Below, one piece after another: positions 1 through 7,720 of a stretch of DNA of 55,715 bases (positions within the stretch are counted from its first letter, which is position 1; the number at the start of each line of letters is the position of its first letter). Location of the stretch: positions 1 through 55,715 of the forward strand of contig NZ_JAHKPU010000009.1 of the NCBI RefSeq assembly GCF_018860505.1, in the 5' to 3' direction. The DNA comes from Pacificibacter marinus (lineage in GTDB: Bacteria > Pseudomonadota > Alphaproteobacteria > Rhodobacterales > Rhodobacteraceae). The notes beneath the pieces are model-generated. The model was not told the DNA's origin. It searched no databases and worked only from the letters and a program-made list of their open reading frames with translations. The position numbers and the translations under genes were made by a program.

Positions 1-353
1 GACACTTAGAAGGGCGTCCAAAGATCGCAGTTCACAGGTTCAGCTTGGATCACTACTTTGACCGAGGCGGAAGTCAAAATTTCAATGCCTCTCGTGACAT
101 TGGCTTTGCCAATGCACTGCCGGTAATAGATGGGCGGGGGCGATATCTGGGCAACATCTTCATCGAACGGCTGTGGCGTTCATTGAAGCAAGAGGCCGTC
201 TACCTGCACGAATTACAGGATGGCTTCCAAGCCAAACGGGTGATTAAAGACTGGATCAGCTTCTACAACTCTGAGCGACCGCACACGGCTCTCGACAAGC
301 GAACCCCAGACAACGCATTCTTTGACACAGAACGAACCCAGAAGGCGGCATGA
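1..353 (+). pseudogene. IS3-family transposase (OrfB) 3' remnant
   Basis: The reading frame is open from the window edge and ends at 353. The C-terminal half matches the integrase core of IS3-type OrfB proteins: DGRGRY, then FIERLWRSLKQE, which carries the last acidic residue of the DDE triad, then FYNSERPHTALDKRTPD. Upstream of DGRGRY the expected block around the second catalytic Asp (NTDQGSQFTS in relatives) is garbled into FDRGGSQNFNAS, so the gene appears to carry small indels or a frameshift. The 5' part lies outside the window, so full truncation cannot be judged. It is probably not functional. Confidence 0.75.
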
Positions 354-375
354 AATCAACCCGATTACATCTTAG

Positions 376-410
376 CTGAACCGCAAAACTGTCCGAATAA
401 GTGGGACCAC
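376..410. repeat. Probable right end (terminal inverted repeat) of the IS3 remnant
   Basis: About 25 nt after the transposase stop lies ACCGCAAAACTGTCC followed by GAATAAGTGGGACCAC. IS3-family elements commonly end in a TGTCC-type terminal sequence shortly after orfB, and the base composition turns strongly AT-rich just beyond. The matching left end is outside the window, so the exact boundary and any target-site duplication cannot be seen. Confidence 0.4.
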
Positions 411-649
411 TTTATCTGCGGTCAAATGTGTTATTGTATATGCGCTAAAACCCTTAAAATCTGAATCAACCTTCATGCAATCGGCATTTTATCCACATAA
501 CCTGAATTAAATTCACTTGAAATCAGTACCTTAAAATTTTTATCAAAAATCGATATAAAATTATTTAAAATTCACCAATTTACCTGCCGTTATCTCCTCT
601 GAGCCATGTTGTTTCTACGATGAATAAACGACGCATTAAGGAGGCAGAG
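411..649. other. AT-rich intergenic region upstream of the EAL gene
   Basis: No coding region is supported here. The stretch is much more AT-rich than its surroundings. It contains one perfect DnaA-box-type 9-mer (TTATCCACA, 489-497) and must hold the promoter of the EAL gene. I could not pick a convincing -35/-10 pair. The junction between IS remnant and host DNA is near its left edge. Confidence 0.4.
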
Positions 650-1477
650 ATGACCAATTCTATTTCACTACAGGGCGGCTTTGACAGCCCATTATCTGCC
701 GCGATAACAGAACGCGATCGAAACACCATGCAAATGGTGCGCGACGCGATCAAAGCAAAGCAGGTCATGTTAGCATATCAACCCATCGTACAAACGCTGC
801 GGCCAGATCGCCCTGCGTTTTACGAGGGATTACTACGCGTTTTGGACAAGAATGGTCGCGTCATACCTGCACGCGAATTTATCGAAATTTCTGAAACGTC
901 AGAAACAGGACGCGAGCTTGACTGTTTAGCCATAGAAGCTGGCTTGCAAACCCTGTTCGAGCAGCCCGATATGCGCTTATCTATAAATATGTCAGCGCGA
1001 TCCATCGGTTATCCACGTTGGAAAGAAACATTGATGAACGGACTGGCGAAAGATGAAACCATCGCCGAACGCTTGATTCTAGAAATCACTGAAAGTTCGG
1101 CAATGATTATGCCCGACACGGTCAGCTTTTTCATGACCGAACTGCAGGCCAAAGGTATATCATTTGCATTGGATGATTTCGGCGCTGGATATACTGCTTT
1201 TCGATATTTTAAAGATTTCTATTTCGACATGGTCAAAATCGATGGAGCATTTATCCGTGACATTGCAAATACGCCAGACAACCAAGTACTGACTCAAGCG
1301 CTTATCTCAATCGCTCGACATTTTGATATGTATACCGTTGCAGAGTTCGTCGAAACGAAGGAAGATGCGGATTACCTTTCTTCCATTGGGGTCGACTGCT
1401 TACAGGGGCATTATTTCGGCGCGGCGACAATCGATCCTCTGTGGAAACACCACTCTGCACATAAAATTGCCAGCTAA
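650..1477 (+). CDS. EAL-domain cyclic-di-GMP phosphodiesterase
   Basis: A 275-residue protein that is almost entirely one EAL domain, with no GGDEF, sensor or membrane segment. It probably hydrolyses c-di-GMP to pGpG in the cytoplasm. The signature reads EGL (59-61) instead of EAL. The residues that bind metal and substrate are still visible: Glu59, Arg63, Asn113 (SINMS), Glu145 (LEITES), Asp175-Asp176 (DDFGAGY), Lys196 (VKID), Glu232 and Glu235 (AEFVE) and Gln252 (QGHYFG), so activity is likely. The start at 650 is chosen because AAGGAGG lies just upstream of it. An in-frame ATG at 620 precedes that ribosome site. It is a single gene beside an IS remnant. Confidence 0.85.
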   Translation: MTNSISLQGGFDSPLSAAITERDRNTMQMVRDAIKAKQVMLAYQPIVQTLRPDRPAFYEGLLRVLDKNGRVIPAREFIEISETSETGRELDCLAIEAGLQTLFEQPDMRLSINMSARSIGYPRWKETLMNGLAKDETIAERLILEITESSAMIMPDTVSFFMTELQAKGISFALDDFGAGYTAFRYFKDFYFDMVKIDGAFIRDIANTPDNQVLTQALISIARHFDMYTVAEFVETKEDADYLSSIGVDCLQGHYFGAATIDPLWKHHSAHKIAS

Positions 1478-1626
1478 ACTGGATTTTTATAGCAAGTAAG
1501 GCGACCAGACCATTGATTATGATGCAGTCGCGGCATAGTCTTGAGTCGGGGAGTGCGCAACTTTATTGCAAAAAATACGCCTTACAGGCAATCTCCCTCT
1601 AAATATTTAGGAGAGATAGCACTATC

Positions 1627-2802
1627 ATGACAAATGTCGTAATCGCCTCAGCCGCTCGCACCGCTGTTGGCAGCTTTGCCGGCTCTTTTGCCAATACGCA
1701 AGCACATGACCTTGGTGCCGCAGTCCTTGAAGCCCTAGTCGCACGCGCTGGTATTGAGAAAAACGAAGTCTCTGAAACCATTCTAGGCCAAGTTTTGACT
1801 GCAGGCCAAGGCCAAAATCCCGCTCGCCAAGCACATATCCTTGCTGGTTTGCCACAAGAATCCTCGGCATGGAGCATCAATCAAGTCTGTGGATCTGGTC
1901 TACGCACTGTCGCATTGGCAACTCAACATATTATGCTTGGAGATGCAGATATTGTTTGCGCTGGTGGACAAGAAAACATGTCCTTGTCTCCCCATGTCGC
2001 CAACCTTCGCGCGGGTCATAAGATGGGCGATATGCAGTTCATCGACTCGATGATCAAAGACGGCTTGTGGGACGCATTTAACGGCTATCACATGGGCATC
2101 ACCGCTGAAAACGTTGCCAAGAAATGGGAAATTTCACGCGAAATGCAAGACGCCTTTGCTGTGGCATCGCAGAACAAAGCGGAAGCTGCGCAGCTGGCTG
2201 GTAAATTTGTAGATGAAATTATTCCATTCGCGGTCAAAACCCGTCGTAGCGAAACCATTGTAGACGCGGATGAATACATCCGTCACGGCGCGACACTTGA
2301 GAATATGCAAAAACTGCGCCCTGCGTTTGATCGTGAAGGCACCGTGACAGCAGGCAACGCTTCTGGTCTCAACGATGGCGCGGCTGGTGTTTTGCTAATG
2401 TCAGCCGAAAATGCCGCCAAACGCGGCATCGAACCACTTGCTCGGATTGCATCCTATGCAACAGCGGGTCTGGATCCCTCCATCATGGGCGCAGGTCCAA
2501 TTCGTGCCTCACAAAAAGCGCTTGAGAAAGCTGGCTGGAAAGCGGCAGATCTAGATCTTGTTGAAGCGAATGAGGCTTTTGCAGCGCAAGCTTGTGCCGT
2601 GAACAAAGACATGGGCTGGAACCCAGAGATTGTGAACGTTAATGGCGGCGCAATCGCGATTGGCCATCCAATCGGTGCCTCTGGGGCGCGCATCCTCAAC
2701 ACCTTGCTGTTCGAAATGCAACGCCGCGATGCGAAAAAAGGTCTCGCGACACTTTGCATAGGGGGCGGCATGGGCGTCGCTCTGTGCGTTGAGCGCGATT
2801 AA
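1627..2802 (+). CDS. phaA: Acetyl-CoA acetyltransferase (beta-ketothiolase)
   Basis: Condenses two acetyl-CoA to acetoacetyl-CoA, the first step of poly-3-hydroxybutyrate synthesis. At 391 residues it has the normal thiolase length. The acyl-accepting cysteine is Cys88 (VCGSG), the catalytic His is His347 (GHPIG) and the second catalytic cysteine is Cys377 (CIGGGMG). The substrate-loop motif NEAFAAQ is present around residue 315. AGGAGAG precedes the start. phaB follows 77 bp downstream on the same strand, which points to polymer synthesis rather than fatty-acid degradation. No synthase (phaC) is in the window. Confidence 0.95.
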   Translation: MTNVVIASAARTAVGSFAGSFANTQAHDLGAAVLEALVARAGIEKNEVSETILGQVLTAGQGQNPARQAHILAGLPQESSAWSINQVCGSGLRTVALATQHIMLGDADIVCAGGQENMSLSPHVANLRAGHKMGDMQFIDSMIKDGLWDAFNGYHMGITAENVAKKWEISREMQDAFAVASQNKAEAAQLAGKFVDEIIPFAVKTRRSETIVDADEYIRHGATLENMQKLRPAFDREGTVTAGNASGLNDGAAGVLLMSAENAAKRGIEPLARIASYATAGLDPSIMGAGPIRASQKALEKAGWKAADLDLVEANEAFAAQACAVNKDMGWNPEIVNVNGGAIAIGHPIGASGARILNTLLFEMQRRDAKKGLATLCIGGGMGVALCVERD

Positions 2803-2810
2803 CAATGACA

Positions 2811-2846
2811 TTCACTGCGCAACCGTTTTGCGCAGTGAAACTTTTT
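2811..2846 (+). terminator. Perfect 12-bp hairpin with T-tract between phaA and phaB
   Basis: TTCACTGCGCAA (2811-2822) and TTGCGCAGTGAA (2828-2839) are exact reverse complements around a 5-nt loop, followed by ACTTTTT. It begins 8 nt after the phaA stop and ends about 35 nt before the phaB start. By structure it is an intrinsic terminator or attenuator, or a 3' mRNA-stabilising hairpin. Confidence 0.75.
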
Positions 2847-2879
2847 AAAAATTGAAACTTACTCGCCGAGGAGGGCACA

Positions 2880-3602
2880 ATGGCTAGAGTTGCACTTGTT
2901 ACAGGAGGCACACGCGGAATTGGCGCTGCTATCTCGACAAAATTAAAAGCTGAAGGCTACGAGGTTGCAGCGAGTTTTGCCGGCAATGAAGACGCCGCCG
3001 CAACATTTACAGCCGAAACAGGCATTCAAACATTTAAGTGGAATGTCGCGGACTATGATGCCTCAACAGCAGGAATCGCCGCCGTTGAAGCAGCCTTAGG
3101 TCCAATTGACGTTGTTGTTGCAAACGCGGGTATCACACGCGATGCGCCGTTTCACAAAATGACACCCGAGCAATGGCACGAGGTGATTGATACGAATCTC
3201 ACAGGCGTCTTCAACACAGTTCACCCTGTATGGCCAGGTATGCGTGAACGCAAATTTGGACGCGTGATCGTTATTTCGTCGATCAATGGTCAAAAAGGTC
3301 AGTTCGCACAGGTGAACTATGCCGCGACCAAAGCGGGAGATCTGGGTATTGTAAAATCACTGGCCCAAGAAGGCGCCCGCGCAGGCATCACAGCGAATGC
3401 GATTTGCCCCGGCTACATCGCGACCGAAATGGTTATGGCAATCCCCGAAGAGATTCGGAACAAAATCGTCGCGGGTATCCCTGCGGGTCGCCTTGGCGAG
3501 CCAGAAGAAATCGCGCGCTGCGTCGCGTTCTTGGCAAGTGATGATGCGGGCTTCATGAACGGGTCTACGATTTCCGCGAATGGCGCACAGTTTTTCGTTT
3601 AA
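2880..3602 (+). CDS. phaB: Acetoacetyl-CoA reductase (NADPH)
   Basis: Short-chain dehydrogenase of 240 residues that reduces acetoacetyl-CoA to (R)-3-hydroxybutyryl-CoA for polyhydroxybutyrate synthesis. The Rossmann motif is GGTRGIG at residues 9-15. The SDR catalytic residues are Ser134, Tyr147 and Lys151 (YAATK). NAG is at 82-84. GFMNGSTISANGAQFF at the C-terminus is typical of PhaB. GAGGAGG lies just before the ATG. It is paired with phaA, but a strong hairpin between them suggests its expression may be uncoupled in part. Confidence 0.93.
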   Translation: MARVALVTGGTRGIGAAISTKLKAEGYEVAASFAGNEDAAATFTAETGIQTFKWNVADYDASTAGIAAVEAALGPIDVVVANAGITRDAPFHKMTPEQWHEVIDTNLTGVFNTVHPVWPGMRERKFGRVIVISSINGQKGQFAQVNYAATKAGDLGIVKSLAQEGARAGITANAICPGYIATEMVMAIPEEIRNKIVAGIPAGRLGEPEEIARCVAFLASDDAGFMNGSTISANGAQFFV

Positions 3603-3624
3603 GTGAAAAGCCGCGTAATAATTT

Positions 3625-3649
3625 GGGTCGCCTAAGGGCGGCCCTTTTT
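3625..3649 (+). terminator. Rho-independent terminator after phaB
   Basis: GGGTCGCC and GGGCGGCCC pair, with one G-U, around a short TAA loop and are followed directly by TTTTT. It lies about 22 nt past the phaB stop and closes the pha unit. Confidence 0.75.
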
Positions 3650-3686
3650 GTTGACCTGCATATATTAAGCGGACATAGATCGAATT

Positions 3687-4550
3687 ATGTCTCAACGCTC
3701 CGCAACCTTCATTGGATTCATCGCTATTATACTGTGGTCGATGCTCGCACTTTTCACAGTCGGCACAGATCCTGTGCCGCCCTTCCAATTGAATGCGCTC
3801 TGTTTTTCAATCGGCGGTATCATTGGACTGGCGTGGATTGCGACAACCAAAAGTTGGGCTGATCTTAAGGGCGTCCCCCTGTCGGTGTATGGCTTTGGCA
3901 CGCTAGGCCTGTTTGGTTATCACTTTCTTTATTTCTCAGCCCTGCGCGCAGCGCCACCAGCGGAAGCTGGGCTAATCGCCTATCTTTGGCCTTTGCTGAT
4001 CGTTTTGTTTTCAGGACTGTTGCCTGGCGAGCGCCTACGCTTGCTCCATATTGTTGGGGCAGTCATATCTTTCGTTGGCGCCAGCTTGATTGTCGCAGCA
4101 GGTGCCGAATTCGAAATTGAGAGCCTACTCGGATATGGGCTGGCACTGGCCTGTGCGTTTACGTGGTCCGCCTATTCCGTTTTGTCGCGGCGGCTTGGCG
4201 ACATTCCGACAGCTTCTGTCACTGTGTTTTGTTTGGCAACAGCCCTGCTATCAGCCATCGCGCATGTATTTTTGGAAACCACAGCTTGGCCAACCGCACC
4301 TATAGGGTGGCTGTCCATCTTGGCGCTTGGAATGGGGCCTGTCGGAGCAGCGTTTTATGTCTGGGATATCGGGGTTAAGCACGGAAATATTCAAATTTTA
4401 GGCACTGCATCCTATGCTGCACCACTGATGTCCACACTTATACTGGTTGTATTTGGCGTCACTGATCCAAAGGGATCACTTATCTTTTCAGCTGTTTTAA
4501 TCACGTTAGGCGCCGGCTTGGCAGCATATGCGAGCCGCCAAACCGATTAA
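3687..4550 (+). CDS. DMT/EamA-family exporter, YddG-like
   Basis: Integral membrane protein of 287 residues with about ten hydrophobic segments arranged as two EamA repeats. The N-terminus (ATFIGFIAIILWS), the YLWPLLIVLFSGLL segment and the HGNIQILGTASY segment resemble YddG-type aromatic amino acid exporters of the drug/metabolite transporter superfamily. The substrate cannot be read from sequence, so amino acid or metabolite efflux is an inference. It stands alone between the phaB terminator and a convergent small gene, with only a few bases between the two stop codons. Confidence 0.8.
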   Translation: MSQRSATFIGFIAIILWSMLALFTVGTDPVPPFQLNALCFSIGGIIGLAWIATTKSWADLKGVPLSVYGFGTLGLFGYHFLYFSALRAAPPAEAGLIAYLWPLLIVLFSGLLPGERLRLLHIVGAVISFVGASLIVAAGAEFEIESLLGYGLALACAFTWSAYSVLSRRLGDIPTASVTVFCLATALLSAIAHVFLETTAWPTAPIGWLSILALGMGPVGAAFYVWDIGVKHGNIQILGTASYAAPLMSTLILVVFGVTDPKGSLIFSAVLITLGAGLAAYASRQTD

Positions 4551-4555
4551 AAAAT

Positions 4556-4720
4556 CTATGCCGACAGGCGTGAAATTTCTTCTTTGAGACGGAGTTTTTG
4601 TTTCTTCATCGCTGCAACCTTAAGGGCATCGATACTTGGTGAACGTTGGGCACTTTCAACGGCATCAGCAAGGTTTTGGTGTTTTTTCTTCAACTCATGG
4701 ATGTGGGAACTCAATGTCAT
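4556..4720 (-). CDS. YdcH/DUF465 family small protein
   Basis: A 54-residue, highly charged helical protein (LSSHIHELKKKHQNLADAVE ... KKQKLRLKEEISRL) of the DUF465/YdcH family, whose members form short helical hairpins and have no settled function. The start at 4720 is chosen because GAGAGAGGA lies about 6 nt upstream. An in-frame ATG further upstream (4780) would add residues unlike the family. It converges with the DMT transporter gene. Confidence 0.8.
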   Translation of the reverse strand: MTLSSHIHELKKKHQNLADAVESAQRSPSIDALKVAAMKKQKLRLKEEISRLSA

Positions 4721-4858
4721 TTCAAATCCTCTCTCTCGTGTTGACTGGCTCATTTTAAAGCCACACAAAGAGTGCAGCATATTTTTTGAGTCTTGTCACC
4801 TATCTGTTACGAAACATGTCAGTGAGCTGATATTGGCACGCAAAACCTTGCCAATTTC

Positions 4859-5617
4859 TTAATCATCCCAGCGCAAAGCCGCTGAATGTCGCAAAATAGA
4901 TAACGCTTTTTCGCTGTAACTGTCGCCATCTCGTTCGTGACGCGGCCCATCATGCATGCGCAAAGGGGCCTCGAGCACGAAATCGGCACGCCCCAGTTTG
5001 CGCGCTTGAACGATGACCAAACGTGCACAACGGCCTGCCCGTGCTTGAATAGGACGCACCCGAACTGAACCAAGACGCCCTTGGAGCGCAGACAGAATAT
5101 CAAGCAAACGGTCTGCCTTTTGGATCATGGTGAAATATCCACGCGGACCAAGCCTGCGAGATGCGACATCGACCCAAGTGTCCAAAGGTGTTTCACCGCT
5201 GACCGCGACATCCCGTCCCAAATCGTCGGATGCTGTGGATTTTTCTTTCAGGTAATAGGGTGGATTTGCGATAACATGGTCAAAGCGACGGTCGCGCACA
5301 TGCAAAGGCAAAGCACGAATGTCAGCCTCGACAACTTCCATTTCAGCGTTGTTTTCTGCTGCATTTCGACGCGCCAGATCTGCATAATAAGGCTGAACTT
5401 CAACACCAACAAAGGTCATGCCCTTTACACGCGCATTGAGACAAAGCGAGGCTGCACCTGCACCGCAACCAAGTTCTAAAACGGATTGACCCACCTCACC
5501 TGGGGTGGCAGCAGCCAAAAGAACAGGATCAACCCCTGCACGGTAACCTCGCGCAGGCTGCCTAAGCTGCACCTGTCCCATCAAAAATGCGTCAACAGTC
5601 TCGGACCGGTCCGTCAC
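4859..5617 (-). CDS. Class I SAM methyltransferase, tRNA1(Val) (adenine37-N6)-methyltransferase-like
   Basis: A 252-residue Rossmann-fold methyltransferase. The SAM motif LELGCGAG is at 47-54, the acidic ribose-binding Glu is in VGVEVQ (about 70-75), and NPPY is at 118-121. NPPY is the signature of N6-adenine and related amino-methyltransferases and is found in YfiC/TrmN6, so a tRNA base target is likely but not proven. Its ATG overlaps the stop of the upstream DUF2007 gene by 4 nt, so the two are probably translationally coupled. Confidence 0.8.
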   Translation of the reverse strand: MTDRSETVDAFLMGQVQLRQPARGYRAGVDPVLLAAATPGEVGQSVLELGCGAGAASLCLNARVKGMTFVGVEVQPYYADLARRNAAENNAEMEVVEADIRALPLHVRDRRFDHVIANPPYYLKEKSTASDDLGRDVAVSGETPLDTWVDVASRRLGPRGYFTMIQKADRLLDILSALQGRLGSVRVRPIQARAGRCARLVIVQARKLGRADFVLEAPLRMHDGPRHERDGDSYSEKALSILRHSAALRWDD

Positions 5618-5832
5618 TCAGGCTCCAACTCGAATTCATTATCGATAAGAATTTGACGCGCTTCAGCAAGATCATCATCAAGCACCATGAGACGGCGCGG
5701 CAATATGCCAACGGATCCTTCTAGCACGCTCATATGGACGTCCATTTCAAAGCAGTTTATATCGTCGCCAGCAAGCAGTGCTTTGGCATAGATGATTTTC
5801 ATCGGGTCAGTTGTGCGTAAGAGCTGTTTCAT
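5614..5832 (-). CDS. DUF2007 family protein
   Basis: A 72-residue cytoplasmic protein matching the DUF2007 pattern: an N-terminal MKQLLRTTDPMKIIYAKALL strand-helix segment, a central EMDVHMSVLEGSVG segment and a C-terminal acidic helix. The family is labelled a putative signal-transducing domain but has no firm function. It is divergent from ispB (52 nt between starts) and overlaps the downstream methyltransferase start. This pairing is seen in related alphaproteobacteria as far as I recall. Confidence 0.8.
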   Translation of the reverse strand: MKQLLRTTDPMKIIYAKALLAGDDINCFEMDVHMSVLEGSVGILPRRLMVLDDDLAEARQILIDNEFELEPE

Positions 5833-5884
5833 GTTTCCGATTTAACGGCAGACTGTATGATTTGTCGAGTGAAGGACCTGAAGA

Positions 5885-6883
5885 ATGAGCCTTGATAACG
5901 CAACTGTTAAGCCACACGAAAAATTGGCTGCGGCACTCGCCTCAGAATTGGCAGAGGTCAACACGCTCATCAAAGATCGCATGGCTTCCAAACATGCACC
6001 GCGCATTCCTGAAGTGACCGCGCATTTGGTTGAGGCAGGCGGCAAACGTTTACGCCCGATGCTGACACTCGCGGCAGCCAAAGCCTGCGGATATGACGGC
6101 CCCTATCACATTCATCTCGCCGCCACTGTCGAGTTCATTCATACGGCCACATTGCTGCATGACGATGTTGTTGATGAAAGCGCCCAGCGTCGTGGTCGCC
6201 CGACCGCGAACCTGTTGTGGGACAATAAATCATCGGTGCTTGTGGGCGACTATCTGTTCGCACGCTCATTTCAACTGATGACTGAATGTAATTCTATGCG
6301 TGTGATGCATATTTTGTCTGGCGCCTCAGCTACGATTGCCGAAGGTGAAGTGTTGCAGCTGACAGCAGCGCAAGATTTGGCCACGACGGAAGACATCTAT
6401 CTGCAAGTTGTGCGCGGCAAAACTGCTGCGCTGTTTTCAGCTGCGACAGAAGTCGGCGGCGTGATTGCCGAAGCTGATCCCAAGATTACTCAAGCCCTGT
6501 ACAACTATGGTGACGCCTTAGGCATATCGTTCCAAATCGTTGACGATCTGTTGGACTATGAGGGCACAGGCGAGACAGGTAAGAACGTTGGTGACGATTT
6601 CCGCGAACGCAAGCTAACGTTGCCCGTAATCAAGGCCGTGGCCAAGGCTGATGAGGCCGAGCGCGCGTTTTGGGTCAAAACCATCGAAAAGGGCAAGCAA
6701 GATGATGGCGATCTAGAGCACGCCATCATCTTGCTTAAAAAGCACGACACATTGGCCGCGACACGTCTTGAGGCACTGAACTGGGCTGAAAAAGCCAAAA
6801 CAGCGTTGATCACACTGCCAGACAGTGACATTCGCCAAATGTTGAGTGACATCGCGGATTACGTTGTCGCGCGTCTGCGCTGA
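5885..6883 (+). CDS. ispB: All-trans polyprenyl diphosphate synthase (octa/decaprenyl)
   Basis: Elongates farnesyl diphosphate with isopentenyl diphosphate to make the ubiquinone side chain. The 332-residue length fits long-chain trans-prenyltransferases. The first aspartate-rich motif is DDVVD at 93-97 and the second is DDLLD at 220-224. GGKRLRPML at about 52-60 is the substrate-binding lysine/arginine region. Chain length (C40 or C50) cannot be told by eye; C50 is usual in this order. ubiA, which uses this product, lies about 22 kb away in the same window. It converges on ispE with a 9-nt gap. Confidence 0.92.
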   Translation: MSLDNATVKPHEKLAAALASELAEVNTLIKDRMASKHAPRIPEVTAHLVEAGGKRLRPMLTLAAAKACGYDGPYHIHLAATVEFIHTATLLHDDVVDESAQRRGRPTANLLWDNKSSVLVGDYLFARSFQLMTECNSMRVMHILSGASATIAEGEVLQLTAAQDLATTEDIYLQVVRGKTAALFSAATEVGGVIAEADPKITQALYNYGDALGISFQIVDDLLDYEGTGETGKNVGDDFRERKLTLPVIKAVAKADEAERAFWVKTIEKGKQDDGDLEHAIILLKKHDTLAATRLEALNWAEKAKTALITLPDSDIRQMLSDIADYVVARLR

Positions 6884-6892
6884 AATATCGGG

Positions 6893-7720
6893 TTAAGCAG
6901 GCAAGGTGCTCGCCGCCTTCACCCACCACCAAGGATTGCTTTGCGCAATCTGTGCCGCTGCGGCTTCAGCTTTAAACCGGTCTGGATAAATCGCAAAGCA
7001 GGTCGCCCCTGAGCCAGACATCCGCGTTAGCAAGACCTCGGGCGAAAGTGCCAAAGCCACCAGAACTGCGGCCACTTCGGGGGCAAGTTTCGCAGCTGGG
7101 CTTTGCAAATCATTGCGCTGCGTGCCCAGCCAATCTGTAAAGGCAAGACTGTCAGGCCAGTGCGGCAGCTCTTTGGGCATTGGATCATTATCTTTACGCG
7201 CCAACTGCGCAAAGACCGCAGGCGTCGACACTTCGACCCCGGGGTTGACCAAAACAAGATGCAACGATGGCAGTTTAACCGGCGTTAAGACATCACCAAT
7301 GCCCTGCATGCGTGTCGATTTAGACGCCAGACACACAGGCACATCGGCACCAAGCAGTAAAACATGATCGGAAGTCATCTGGGGACCACCAAGGCGCATT
7401 GCTGCGCGAATCGTCGCCGCAGCATCCGCGGATCCGCCCCCTATGCCTGAGGACGGCGGAAGATGTTTATCCAACGACAACTCCATCGGAAAACCGCAAG
7501 CTGTTGCCGCCTTCACGACCAAATTACTATCCCCCAAAGGCACGCCCTGCGCAAATGGCCCCGTGACCGTAAGGCGCGTTTTATCGGCGACCTCTGCCGT
7601 GATCTGATCGCCAACGTCCACAAAAGCGACAAGACTATCAAGCATGTGATAGCCATCATGACGCTGTCTTGTCACATGAAGTGACAGATTGATTTTTGCT
7701 GGCGCAAAGACTTTAACCAT
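6893..7720 (-). CDS. ispE: 4-diphosphocytidyl-2-C-methyl-D-erythritol kinase
   Basis: GHMP-family kinase of the MEP isoprenoid pathway, 275 residues. Lys9 lies in the AKINLSL motif near the N-terminus. The ATP loop is PPSSGIGGGSADAAAT (88-103), Asp125 in LGADVPVCL is the likely catalytic base, and GSGATCFAIY is the third GHMP motif. Its ATG lies within the last 8 nt of the TPR gene upstream, so it is probably translated by coupling with that gene. The MEP product feeds ispB, which faces it. Confidence 0.93.
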   Translation of the reverse strand: MVKVFAPAKINLSLHVTRQRHDGYHMLDSLVAFVDVGDQITAEVADKTRLTVTGPFAQGVPLGDSNLVVKAATACGFPMELSLDKHLPPSSGIGGGSADAAATIRAAMRLGGPQMTSDHVLLLGADVPVCLASKSTRMQGIGDVLTPVKLPSLHLVLVNPGVEVSTPAVFAQLARKDNDPMPKELPHWPDSLAFTDWLGTQRNDLQSPAAKLAPEVAAVLVALALSPEVLLTRMSGSGATCFAIYPDRFKAEAAAAQIAQSNPWWWVKAASTLPA

